From: Pseudomonadota bacterium
GTDB taxonomy: Bacteria > Myxococcota_A > UBA9042 > GCA-2863065
Direction: 5' to 3'
Assembly: GCA_005776725.1 (NCBI GenBank)
Contig: SXOO01000163.1
Location: 1-64,000, forward strand
Length of the DNA stretch: 64,000 nucleotides
A program made the translations under genes and the position numbers. The notes under the pieces were generated by a model. That model was not told where the DNA came from. It saw only the letters and a program-made list of their open reading frames with translations, and searched no databases. The first letter of the stretch is position 1, and every line of letters begins with the position of its first letter. Positions 25,532 to 32,844 of this stretch are shown here, piece by piece.

Positions 25532-27130
25532 ATGAGCAAGGTCCAAATCGCCGTAGTTGGCGCTGGGTACTGGGGCAAGAACCACGTCCGGAACTTTCAC
25601 GCCCTTGGGGCGCTCCGCGTGGTCTGCGACCGGGATGACGACCGCCTCCGGGCGTCGCTCGCGGCTGCTCCGGGAGTGGAGGTGGCGCGAACCCTCGCAG
25701 AGGTGCTCGCGCGCGACGACATCCAAGGAGTGGTGCTCGCCACGCCCGCCGAGACACACTATCGCCTGGCGTGCGAGTGCATCGCAGCCGGCAAGGACGT
25801 GCTGGTGGAGAAGCCGCTGGCGCTGCGGGCGAGCGATGGCGAAGACCTTGTTCGCCGTGCCGACGCCGCCGGGCGGATCCTCATGGTGGGACACATCCTC
25901 GAGTTCCACCCCGCCGTGCGCAAGCTGCACGAGCTGGTGACTCAAGGGGCCCTCGGCAACCTGCGTTATGCGTACTCGAACCGGCTCAACCTCGGGAAGG
26001 TGCGCCGCGAGGAGAACATCCTCTGGAGCTTCGCGCCCCACGACGTGGCGATCCTCCTGCGCTTGCTCGGCGAGGAGCCAGCCACTGTCGCCGCTACCGG
26101 CGGCAACTATCTCCACCCCTCGATCGCCGACGTCACCGTCTCCAACTTCACCTTCCCCAGCGGGGTCCGTGCCCACATCCACGTCAGCTGGCTGCACCCC
26201 TTCAAGGAGCAGAAGCTGGTGCTGGTGGGCGAGAAGGCCATGGCCGTGTTCGACGACGGCGAGAAGAAGCTGTTGCTCTACGAGCACGGCATCGACTGGG
26301 TCGACCGTGTCCCCGTGCCGCGAAAGGCCGAAGCGAAGGAGGTCCCGTTCGGCGACGACGAGCCCCTCCGGGCAGAGTGTTCCGCCTTCATCGAGGCGAT
26401 CGCGACCCGCCGCGCACCGCTCACGGACGGCCGCTCGGGCCTGGCGGTGCTGCGCGTGCTGGCCCGCTGCCAGGAGAGCCTGGAGCGCGGTGGAGCGGTC
26501 CTGCCCCTGAGGGACGCCGAGGCCCCGCCCGACGTGTTCGTGCACCCCACCGCGTCCGTGGGTCCCGGCGCCGTGTTGGGCCGCGGCACCAAGGTCTGGC
26601 ACCACGTCCACGTCATGTCCGGCGCCCGAATCGGCGAGCGCTGCGTGCTGGGCCAGAACGCGTTCGTGGCCGACGGCGTGCGCATCGGCAACGGCGTCCG
26701 GATCCAGAACAACGTCAGCGTCTACAAGGGCGTCACGCTGGAGGACGACGTCTTCTGCGGTCCGTCCATGGTGTTCACGAACGTGAAGAACCCGCGGGCT
26801 CACCTCGAGCGCAAGGACGCGTTCGCCGCCACGCCAGTGGGGCGAGGCGCCACGCTGGGCGCCAACTGCACGGTGGTCTGCGGGCACCGCATCGGCGCGT
26901 ACGCCATGGTCGCGGCCGGGGCGGTGGTCACGGCGGACGTCCCGGCCCACGCCCTGGTCATGGGGGTCCCCGCGCGAATCCGCGGCTGGGTCTGTGCCTG
27001 CGGCGAGCGGCTACCGGCGGGCGAAGTCTGCCCCGAGGCCGCGGTCGGCTGCGACGCCTGCGGCACCGAGCACGTCCCTCACGGAGCCGGTCTGATGGCG
27101 AAGCCACCGGGATACCCCCCCACCGCGTGA
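25532..27130 (+). CDS. Fused nucleotide-sugar dehydrogenase (Gfo/Idh/MocA, WbpB/WlbA-like) and hexapeptide acetyltransferase (WbpD-like)
   Basis: This 532-residue protein joins two enzymes. Residues 1-320 are a Gfo/Idh/MocA oxidoreductase: Rossmann motif [31 protein letters not shown] and EKPLAL, as in the WlbA/WbpB dehydrogenases that oxidise UDP-GlcNAcA at C3. Residues 330-490 form a left-handed beta-helix acyltransferase built of hexapeptide repeats ([39 protein letters not shown]), closely resembling WbpD-type 3-N-acetyltransferases. The C-terminus [16 protein letters not shown] plus a CDAC pair looks like a small zinc ribbon. In the known pathway an aminotransferase acts between these two steps; none is visible in the window. 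The likely product is a diacetamido-uronic acid for surface polysaccharide or glycoprotein. Confidence 0.88.
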   Translation: MSKVQIAVVGAGYWGKNHVRNFHALGALRVVCDRDDDRLRASLAAAPGVEVARTLAEVLARDDIQGVVLATPAETHYRLACECIAAGKDVLVEKPLALRASDGEDLVRRADAAGRILMVGHILEFHPAVRKLHELVTQGALGNLRYAYSNRLNLGKVRREENILWSFAPHDVAILLRLLGEEPATVAATGGNYLHPSIADVTVSNFTFPSGVRAHIHVSWLHPFKEQKLVLVGEKAMAVFDDGEKKLLLYEHGIDWVDRVPVPRKAEAKEVPFGDDEPLRAECSAFIEAIATRRAPLTDGRSGLAVLRVLARCQESLERGGAVLPLRDAEAPPDVFVHPTASVGPGAVLGRGTKVWHHVHVMSGARIGERCVLGQNAFVADGVRIGNGVRIQNNVSVYKGVTLEDDVFCGPSMVFTNVKNPRAHLERKDAFAATPVGRGATLGANCTVVCGHRIGAYAMVAAGAVVTADVPAHALVMGVPARIRGWVCACGERLPAGEVCPEAAVGCDACGTEHVPHGAGLMAKPPGYPPTA

Positions 27131-27156
27131 TCGTGGTAGGTTTTCGGCGCTCTTTC

Positions 27157-27161
27157 GGAGG
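27157..27161 (+). promoter_or_regulatory. Ribosome-binding site deciding the start of the fibrinogen-like protein
   Basis: GGAGG lies five bases before ATG 27167. The in-frame GTG at 27161 overlaps this site, so ATG 27167 is the better start and gives a clean signal peptide. Confidence 0.75.
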
Positions 27162-27166
27162 TGCTC

Positions 27167-28537
27167 ATGCGTCTGATCACACTGCTGTCGATGGCGCCGG
27201 TGGCGCTGCTCACCGCCCCGACGGCGCTCGCCGCGCCCACACGCCTCCCGGTTCAGGGTGCCCTCTCGAACCTCGCCGGGCCTGTCCCTGATGGCAGCTA
27301 CGGCATGGCCATCAGCCTCTATGCCGCCGGCAACGCGACGACGCCGCTCTACACGGAGACACACCTCGCGCTTCCCGTAGCCGACGGCCTCTTCAGCATC
27401 TCGCTGGGCGGGCTCCAGCCTCTCGACGACAGCCTCTTCGCGCCGGGCGGCGCGGCCTTCGTCGGGGTGACCGTGGGGGGAGATCCCGAGCTGCAGCGCG
27501 TCAGCCTCGGCACCACGCCCTATGCGCATTGGGCCAACCGGGCCGGCAGCGCGCACGACCTGAGCTGTGACGGGTGTGTAGGGGCCGGGCAGCTCGCGCA
27601 GGGCTCCGTGGGCGCGGCCAAGCTGGCGCCGGAGCTGGCGGGGCTGGCGATGAAGGAGCAGGCCAACCTCTGGACCGGCCTGCAAACCTTCGGGGGCGGC
27701 ACGGACTTCGCCGCGGTCGAGGCGCGACGCTTTCGACTGCAGAACAGCGCGGCTGCGCCCGTCCCGTGCGACAGCTCGAGCCTGGGCGTCCTGTACTACG
27801 ACACGGTTCGGTCTGACGTCTTGGTGTGCACGGGGAGCGCCTGGCGCAGCCTCGTGAACATCGCGTCGCTCGGCAGCGTGGAGAACCCGGCCACCAGCTG
27901 CCACGCGATCCTGGTCGCAGGGGTGTCCCTCGGCTCGGGCGTCTACCATCTGCGGACGTCGTACTCTCCCACGCCGTTCAAAGTGTTCTGCGACATGGAG
28001 ACCCACGGGGGCGGCTGGACACGGGTGGCCAACGTTCGGGCCGACCAGCACCTGTGCGCCTACACGGAGAACGGTACGGAGACCGATCTCCTCACGGATA
28101 CGGGCTCAACGGGCATCATGGCGCCCGCGAAGGCCGCCACGATCGAGATGAGCCAGAAGCAGGTCCTGGCCTACATCTCGCCTGCGATCAACGACGTGTT
28201 CACGTCTTCCAACGCCAACTTCACGTGGCCCAACATCGCGACAGGAACAATCCACACATACAACGTTCAGAACTACGGGGTCTCGGCGTCACGGGCTGGA
28301 GGGGCCTTCCTGCCGGTCACCGGGCCCGCCCACTGTGCGAACGGCGCCTGCATGCTCGGCGGCTACACGGACGCCCCGGCGTCGCAGTGGACCGTCATCC
28401 TAGGGATCGGCTCGCACGACATCGGGTCGTTCACCCAGAACACCACGTGCACGGCCTCCACCTCGACCCACAAGGGGATGTACTCGGGCGCCCCGAACCA
28501 TCAGTGGAGCCAGAAAGGGGCGGTCTACATCCGATGA
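27167..28537 (+). CDS. Secreted protein with fibrinogen-like C-terminal domain
   Basis: This 456-residue protein has a signal peptide (MRLITLLSMAPVALL through ALAA). Residues 25-130 form a beta-rich domain common in deltaproteobacterial surface and tail-fibre-like proteins (GALSNLAGPVPDGSYGMAIS, VSLGTTPYAHWANRA). A spacer follows (GVLYYDTVRSDVLVCTGSAW). From about residue 240 there is a fibrinogen C-terminal-like domain: SCHAILVAGVSLGSGVYHL, then PFKVFCDMETHGGGWTRVAN, the family hallmark. Paired cysteines near the end support disulfides (CANGACMLGG, NTTCTAST). Fibrinogen-like domains often bind acetylated sugars, a plausible link to the sugar-modifying gene just upstream. Its stop overlaps the ferredoxin start as ATGA. 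Confidence 0.82.
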   Translation: MRLITLLSMAPVALLTAPTALAAPTRLPVQGALSNLAGPVPDGSYGMAISLYAAGNATTPLYTETHLALPVADGLFSISLGGLQPLDDSLFAPGGAAFVGVTVGGDPELQRVSLGTTPYAHWANRAGSAHDLSCDGCVGAGQLAQGSVGAAKLAPELAGLAMKEQANLWTGLQTFGGGTDFAAVEARRFRLQNSAAAPVPCDSSSLGVLYYDTVRSDVLVCTGSAWRSLVNIASLGSVENPATSCHAILVAGVSLGSGVYHLRTSYSPTPFKVFCDMETHGGGWTRVANVRADQHLCAYTENGTETDLLTDTGSTGIMAPAKAATIEMSQKQVLAYISPAINDVFTSSNANFTWPNIATGTIHTYNVQNYGVSASRAGGAFLPVTGPAHCANGACMLGGYTDAPASQWTVILGIGSHDIGSFTQNTTCTASTSTHKGMYSGAPNHQWSQKGAVYIR

Positions 28538-28854
28538 AGCCGGTTGGTGTGCTCACCTGGCTGCCTGGCGGGATCCAGCAGCCGGCCTACGAACAGCAGA
28601 CCCTGTTGGTCCACTCGATGACGGCAGACCTCGAGCACGCGCAGGCTTGTGGCGGCCACGCAGAGTGCGGCACCTGCCGGGTCCGGCTCGTCTCGGGAAC
28701 GCTCACTCCCATGGGACATGAGGAGGCCGAGCTCATGCGCGACCATCCGGGCGCCTTTCGCTCCGGTGAGCGCCTCGGGTGCCAAGCGCGCCCGCTCGGC
28801 GACGCGGTCATCGAGGTCCCGAGCGACGAGGTGCCGGATCTCCGCGACGCCTGA
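28534..28854 (+). CDS. [2Fe-2S] ferredoxin
   Basis: This small protein (106 residues) has a plant-type cluster motif CGGHAECGTC (CX5CX2C) and a distal Cys in LGCQARPLGD. Length and the trailing GDAVIEVPSDE are typical of adrenodoxin or plant-type ferredoxins. It is a cytoplasmic electron carrier. Its ATG overlaps the stop of a secreted fibrinogen-like protein gene, an odd partnership that may reflect only translational coupling. No partner reductase or oxygenase gene is next to it; the following gene is a WS/DGAT acyltransferase 50 bases on. Confidence 0.9.
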   Translation: MKPVGVLTWLPGGIQQPAYEQQTLLVHSMTADLEHAQACGGHAECGTCRVRLVSGTLTPMGHEEAELMRDHPGAFRSGERLGCQARPLGDAVIEVPSDEVPDLRDA

Positions 28855-28904
28855 CCCGGGCGCCGGGCTTGCGCCCCCGGGGGTGCTGAGAGATCCTGGC
28901 GCCC

Positions 28905-30284
28905 ATGCGACGCCTCTCTCCGAACGACGCGATGTTCCTCGTGACCGAGTCTCGAGAGACGATGATGCACGTCGCCTCGATGATGACCTTCACGCTCCCG
29001 GACGACGCCCCGCCCGCCTACCTGCGCAGCCTCATGGGCGAGCTCAGGGCGCGACCGCCGGTGTATGCGCCGTTCAACCAGCGCCTCGAATACCCGGAGT
29101 TCCTGAAGAACCCGCTACAGCGCTGGATAGAAGACGACGTGGACCTCGACTACCACGTCCGGCGGTCCGCCCTGCCCTCGCCGGGAGACGAGCGCGTGCT
29201 GGGCGTGCTGGTCTCGCGCCTCCACGGGATCGCGTTGGACTTCCACCGGCCCCCCTGGGAGACCCACCTCATCGAGGGCCTGGCCGACGCCGAGGGCAAG
29301 AAGCGGTTCGCCATCTACACGAAGCTGCACCACGCGTTGGTCGACGGCTTCACCGGGACGAAGCTCCTCGCGCAGAGCTTCTCCACGGACCCGAACGAGC
29401 GCGATCGTCCCTTGTTCTTCTCGATCCCCCGTGAGCAGAAGCAGGTGGACACGGAGGAGCCGGCCTCCACGGGGTTCCTGGGAGCGCTGCGCGCCCAAGC
29501 GCTCGCTGCGGGGGAAGTCTCCCGAGTAGCGCTCGATCTGGCCCGCGGGGCCAAGCCGTTGAGCGATCTGGTGGGCCCGTTGGACGCGCCCATGTCGATC
29601 CTCAACCGGCGGATCTCGCGCAACCGGCGCTTCGCAACCCAGCAGTACCCGCTGGAGCTCATACGCTCGATCGCGAAGGCAGGCGGCGGCACACTGAACG
29701 ACGCCATGCTGGCGCTAGTGGGCGGCGCGCTGCGGCGCTTCCTCGTGGGGCTTGGCGAGCTCCCCGACCAGCCGCTGATCGCCATGCTCCCGGTCAACGT
29801 CCGCCCCAAGGACGACCCAGGGGGCGGGAACGCGGTAGGGGCCATCCTCGCGTCGCTCGGTACGCACATCGCCGATCCCGAGGCGCGGTTCTCCGCGATC
29901 GTCGCGTCTACGCGCGCCGCCAAGGAGCGGCTGCAGGGGATGACCCGCAACGCGATCATCCAGCTCTCGGCGCTGCTCATGTTGCCGTCGGGCATGCAGT
30001 TCCTCACGCGCACGCTGGGGCGCCTCCGGCCCCAGTTCAACGTGGTCGTGTCGAACGTCCCCGGCCCCGAGCAGCCGCTGTACTTCCGTGGGGCGCGGCT
30101 CGACGCGGTCTACCCGGTGTCGATCCCGATCCATGGGATGGCCCTCAACATCACGTGCCAGAGCTACGCCGGCACGCTGAACGTGGGGCTCACGGGATGT
30201 CGGGATACGATCCCCAGGCTTCAGCGCCTCGCCATCAACATGGGCGAAGAGGTCCAGGCGCTCACCAACGTCTTCGGGCTCTGA
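28905..30284 (+). CDS. Wax ester synthase / diacylglycerol acyltransferase (WS/DGAT)
   Basis: This 459-residue enzyme transfers acyl groups from acyl-CoA to fatty alcohols or diacylglycerol, forming storage lipids at the inner membrane. The opening MRRLSPNDAMFLVTES is characteristic. The catalytic motif HHxxxDG is present as LHHALVDGFTG near residue 145. LNDAMLALVGGALRRFL and the late NVVVSNVPGPEQPLYFRGA and LNVGLTG segments complete the family pattern. Length is normal. The gene ends at three 13-base tandem repeats and a hairpin that separate it from the convergent selenoprotein gene. Wax esters or triglycerides as reserve lipid fit a spore-forming or predatory lifestyle, but that is an inference. 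Confidence 0.93.
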   Translation: MRRLSPNDAMFLVTESRETMMHVASMMTFTLPDDAPPAYLRSLMGELRARPPVYAPFNQRLEYPEFLKNPLQRWIEDDVDLDYHVRRSALPSPGDERVLGVLVSRLHGIALDFHRPPWETHLIEGLADAEGKKRFAIYTKLHHALVDGFTGTKLLAQSFSTDPNERDRPLFFSIPREQKQVDTEEPASTGFLGALRAQALAAGEVSRVALDLARGAKPLSDLVGPLDAPMSILNRRISRNRRFATQQYPLELIRSIAKAGGGTLNDAMLALVGGALRRFLVGLGELPDQPLIAMLPVNVRPKDDPGGGNAVGAILASLGTHIADPEARFSAIVASTRAAKERLQGMTRNAIIQLSALLMLPSGMQFLTRTLGRLRPQFNVVVSNVPGPEQPLYFRGARLDAVYPVSIPIHGMALNITCQSYAGTLNVGLTGCRDTIPRLQRLAINMGEEVQALTNVFGL

Positions 30285-30323
30285 ATCGGGGCGACCTATC
30301 GGGGCGACCTATCGGGGCGACCT
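30285..30323 (+). repeat. Three perfect 13-bp tandem repeats (ATCGGGGCGACCT)
   Basis: ATCGGGGCGACCT occurs three times without mismatch directly after the acyltransferase stop codon. The first nine bases of each copy (ATCGGGGCG) are complementary to CGCCCCGAT at 30343-30351, so each copy can form the left arm of the same hairpin. Confidence 0.95.
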
Positions 30324-30351
30324 ATCGGCGCGCGGCGCCAGGCGCCCCGAT
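30311..30351. terminator. Likely bidirectional terminator between convergent genes
   Basis: A nine-base stem (ATCGGGGCG at 30311-30319 with CGCCCCGAT at 30343-30351) encloses a second short inverted repeat (GGCGCC, A, GGCGCC at 30334-30346, which overlaps the outer right arm). It lies between the plus-strand acyltransferase stop and the minus-strand selenoprotein stop. There is no T-run, so intrinsic termination is unproven. Confidence 0.5.
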
Positions 30352-30362
30352 GACGCCCGCAC

Positions 30363-31346
30363 CTAGGGGAGTGGCAGCAGCGCCGCCTCCCACGCAGTCT
30401 TCACGTTGGTGTAGCCCTCGGGCTTCGACAGGTTGATCTCTACAGGACCCCCGAAGTCGAGGAACGCGCGGAGCGTCCCGGCCGCATCGTAGACGAACAT
30501 GTCGTCCTTCGTGCCCCCGTGGAGCGCCCACACGCCGGCTTCGGCCGAGTCCTGAAACACGGGGAAGGTGCCCTTGGCCGTCAGGAGGGCGAGCGACGCG
30601 TCGAACCCCGTTCGGTTGACCACGGCGAGCTCTATGACGAGGCCGGCAGCGAGCAGCTCATCGCGCATCGTTGAGAGTTTCCCAGCCTGGGAAACGCAGA
30701 AACTTCACCCACTCTCGAGGAGGACCACGAGCGTGGCCTTCCCCGAGAACTTCTCCCGTCCGTAGGTGAGCGCGTAGTCGGGGCTCCCCGGGTTGAGGTC
30801 GACGAGCTTCCACTCGGGCCAGGGAGCGCCCAAGCACGTAGGACCGACGCAGTCCGTGGCGGCGTCGGGCGTGACGGCGTCCTCGAGCCCCGCGGGGTCC
30901 GCATCCAGAGGCTCCACGACCTCCTCTGGGGGCGCTGGGGGTGAAGCGTCAGCCGTGTCGAGCGGCTGCTGGGAGACCTCGTTGGGCGACACTTCGGGGA
31001 GGTCAGCCACCACGATGTCGTCCGCCGTCTCGAACACCTCGGGTGACGACCCCTCGTGGAGGTCGGCCAGCCCGATGTCGTCCACCCCCGGCGTCTCCGC
31101 GTCGGCGCCCAGCTCCCCGTTGGACACCTCTAGCGATGCCGTGTCCGGCGAGCCTCCACCCGCGTCACCGAAGGCGGCCTCCGGGTCCGCGACGTCAAGG
31201 GCCGCCCACCCGTCACGCGCCGTCGCCGCACGCGCGTCGTCCGTGGCGCCGGCTGCCTCGCCCACGGGGGCAGCGGCTTCGGTCGAGGCCGCACACGCGA
31301 TCGCTGTGGCCACCAGACACCCGACAAATACAAAGCGACGTCTCAC
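30363..31346 (-). CDS. Selenoprotein P N-domain-like selenolipoprotein (UGA-encoded Sec in UxxC)
   Basis: This 327-residue lipoprotein is read through TGA at 30705-30707 as selenocysteine 214. GTG 31346, nine bases after GAGGAG, opens a signal ending TAIAC. Residues 25-150 are a Val/Asp/Pro/Glu linker like that of the lectin-like lipoprotein. From about 165 a thioredoxin-like domain runs to the end. Reading TGA as U gives VLLESGUSFCVSQAGKL, which I align by eye to ALLQASUYLCILQASKL of human selenoprotein P as I remember it. Downstream, VWALHGGTKDDMFVYDAAG matches VWTLLNGSKDDFLIYDRCG. The frame on both sides of the TGA is the same and coding-like, and a hairpin follows at bacterial SECIS distance. 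The animal protein's multi-Sec tail is absent. The likely role is extracytoplasmic thiol/selenol redox or peroxide chemistry. A simple nonsense mutation is the alternative, but TGA sits exactly at the redox position. Confidence 0.88.
30673..30716 (-). promoter_or_regulatory. Candidate bacterial SECIS element
   Basis: On the minus strand the TGA (30707-30705) is followed by a perfect seven-base stem GTTTCCC/GGGAAAC (30695-30689 with 30683-30677) and a five-base apical loop AGGCT. The loop begins 17 bases after TGA (16 between), within the spacing known for bacterial SECIS elements, and has G in its first two bases as expected. GAGA before the TGA can pair with TCTC directly after the stem, which could form a basal helix around the UGA. 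Confidence 0.75.
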
Positions 31347-31543
31347 GTAGGGCTGCTCCTCGAGCGCTGCAACGCGAGCTTGGCGCACGCAGCAGTCGGT
31401 CGCAAGCGGCGCCCCGAGCGCGGCTGCAGGAGCCTTGACGCCCCGGGGTCGACCCCCGACGCTGCGACGGTTCGCTGCGGACCCGGCGCTGCACCGCGCG
31501 CTTGTCGACCGGGCCCCGAGTCCTCGAGCGCGCCCGTGAGCCG
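31347..31543. promoter_or_regulatory. Divergent intergenic region
   Basis: These 197 bases lie between the selenolipoprotein and VOC protein starts. GAGGAG on the minus strand (31361-31356) is the ribosome-binding site of the selenolipoprotein. I see inverted repeats around 31438-31460 (CCCCGGGGTCGACCCCC) that could be an operator or merely GC-rich sequence; nothing more specific can be claimed. Confidence 0.4.
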
Positions 31544-31948
31544 ATGTACGACCACCTCTCGTTAGGCGTAGCCGAGCTCGATCGCGCTGCCGCTTTCTAC
31601 GACGCGGCGCTCGCGCCGCTGGGCCTCGTGCGGCTGTGGCGCGTCGCGCGCGCCGTAGGCTACGGGCCACCCGGTTTCGTCGGTGAAGCGCCCTTCGCTG
31701 TAGTGCTCGGGGGCGCCGAGGCGAGCCCGCCGGGGCGCGGCTTCCACCTCGCGTTCGCGGCGCCGAGCCGAAGCGCGGTAGACCAGTTCCACGCGGCGGC
31801 GATGCAGCACGGCGGCGTCGACGAGGGCCCGCCGGGCATCCGCGAGCACTACGACCCAGGCTACTACGCCGCTTTCGTTCGTGATCCCGACGGCCATCGC
31901 CTGGAGGCAGTGCTTCACGAAGCGCCCGGGAAGTCGCCGGAGGCCTGA
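31544..31948 (+). CDS. VOC (glyoxalase/bleomycin-resistance fold) family protein
   Basis: This 134-residue protein starts at ATG 31544 (MYDHLSLGVAELDRAAAFYD), the standard opening of a single-chain VOC protein, where the early His is a metal ligand. The paired beta-alpha-beta modules are seen as GRGFHLAFAAPSRSAVDQFH and GYYAAFVRDPDGHRLEAVLHE, with a late Glu as a further metal ligand. Members include glyoxalase I, dioxygenases and antibiotic-binding proteins; the substrate cannot be told. The longer open frame upstream adds a non-family leader and was not used. Confidence 0.88.
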   Translation: MYDHLSLGVAELDRAAAFYDAALAPLGLVRLWRVARAVGYGPPGFVGEAPFAVVLGGAEASPPGRGFHLAFAAPSRSAVDQFHAAAMQHGGVDEGPPGIREHYDPGYYAAFVRDPDGHRLEAVLHEAPGKSPEA

Positions 31949-32025
31949 CTCTTCGCGGCGTGCGCCGCCGCCCACTGCCGAGGAGAGAATTCCGTGCAGG
32001 CGCCGCGCGGGCTACACTGTGCCCC

Positions 32026-32838
32026 ATGCGCCTCCTGCTCGTCTTCGCTCTCCTCGCTAGCTCGGCGCACGCCGATGACAACTCAGACCGCATCAACCGG
32101 CTCGAGAAGACGGGCTTCGCGCTGGCACGCCGCGGGAAGGTGGACGAGGCGATCGCGGCGTTCCACGAGATCCTCCGCCTCACCGCGTATCCGTCGGGCC
32201 TCCTGCTCTACCACCTCGGCAAGTTCAGCGAAGAGACGACAAAGCCCAACCCCGCGCGATCGTTCGTCTATTACTCGGGTTATCTCGCGATCGAGCCGGA
32301 CGGCGCGGAGGCCGCCGAGGTCAAGACGCGGCATCAGCGCCTCAAAGCGCGCCTCGCGACAACGCTCGGCCGCTTGAGCGTCAGCGCGCGCGCCGAGGGC
32401 ATCCCGCTGCGCTTCAATGACGTCCCGCTGGGCTCCACGAACATGACCGGTCTCGAGCTGCCCGCGGGGTCGTACACGGTCACCGCCGAAGGCGAGGAGT
32501 TCTATCCGGTGTCGGAGCAGGTCGTGGTGGAGGCGGGGCTCGAGACACGCACCGAGCTTCGCCTCAAGAAGCGCGTGTTCAAGGGCTCCCTCACGGTCGT
32601 GGTCGACCCACCGGACGCCACGATCCGCGTGGATGAACGGGTGGTCTCCGAGAAGTCGCCCTTCACCCAGAAGGAGCTGCCAACGCGGACCGTCCTGGTG
32701 CGCATCGACAAACCAGGGTGGGACCGCTGGGTGCGATACGTCACCATCGAGCGCGACAGCGAGGCGCGTGTGGAGGCGCGCCTCGAGCAGACCGGCACCG
32801 AGGTGCCCATCCCGCCGCTCCCGAAGAACGACGACTGA
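32026..32838 (+). CDS. Exported PEGA-domain protein with TPR-like N-terminus
   Basis: This 270-residue protein starts at ATG 32026 with signal peptide MRLLLVFALLASSAHA. Residues 20-105 are TPR-like (INRLEKTGFALARRGKVDEA, AIAAFHEILRL). Two PEGA-type beta domains follow: about 118-185 (LSVSARAEGIPLRFNDVPLG and LPAGSYTVTAEGEEF) and about 188-260 (LTVVVDPPDATIRVDERVV and VLVRIDKPGWDRW). PEGA proteins are usually periplasmic or surface-associated. The stop is six bases before the TonB-dependent receptor gene, so the two probably share a transcript. Confidence 0.82.
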   Translation: MRLLLVFALLASSAHADDNSDRINRLEKTGFALARRGKVDEAIAAFHEILRLTAYPSGLLLYHLGKFSEETTKPNPARSFVYYSGYLAIEPDGAEAAEVKTRHQRLKARLATTLGRLSVSARAEGIPLRFNDVPLGSTNMTGLELPAGSYTVTAEGEEFYPVSEQVVVEAGLETRTELRLKKRVFKGSLTVVVDPPDATIRVDERVVSEKSPFTQKELPTRTVLVRIDKPGWDRWVRYVTIERDSEARVEARLEQTGTEVPIPPLPKNDD

Positions 32839-32844
32839 GTCGGG

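Noticed and set aside
30705..30707. The TGA in the SelP-like gene as a plain nonsense mutation, giving two separate genes
   Set aside because: The stop sits exactly at the redox-active position of a UxxC motif, the frame is preserved on both sides, the downstream half has no ribosome-binding site of its own, and a SECIS-like hairpin follows.
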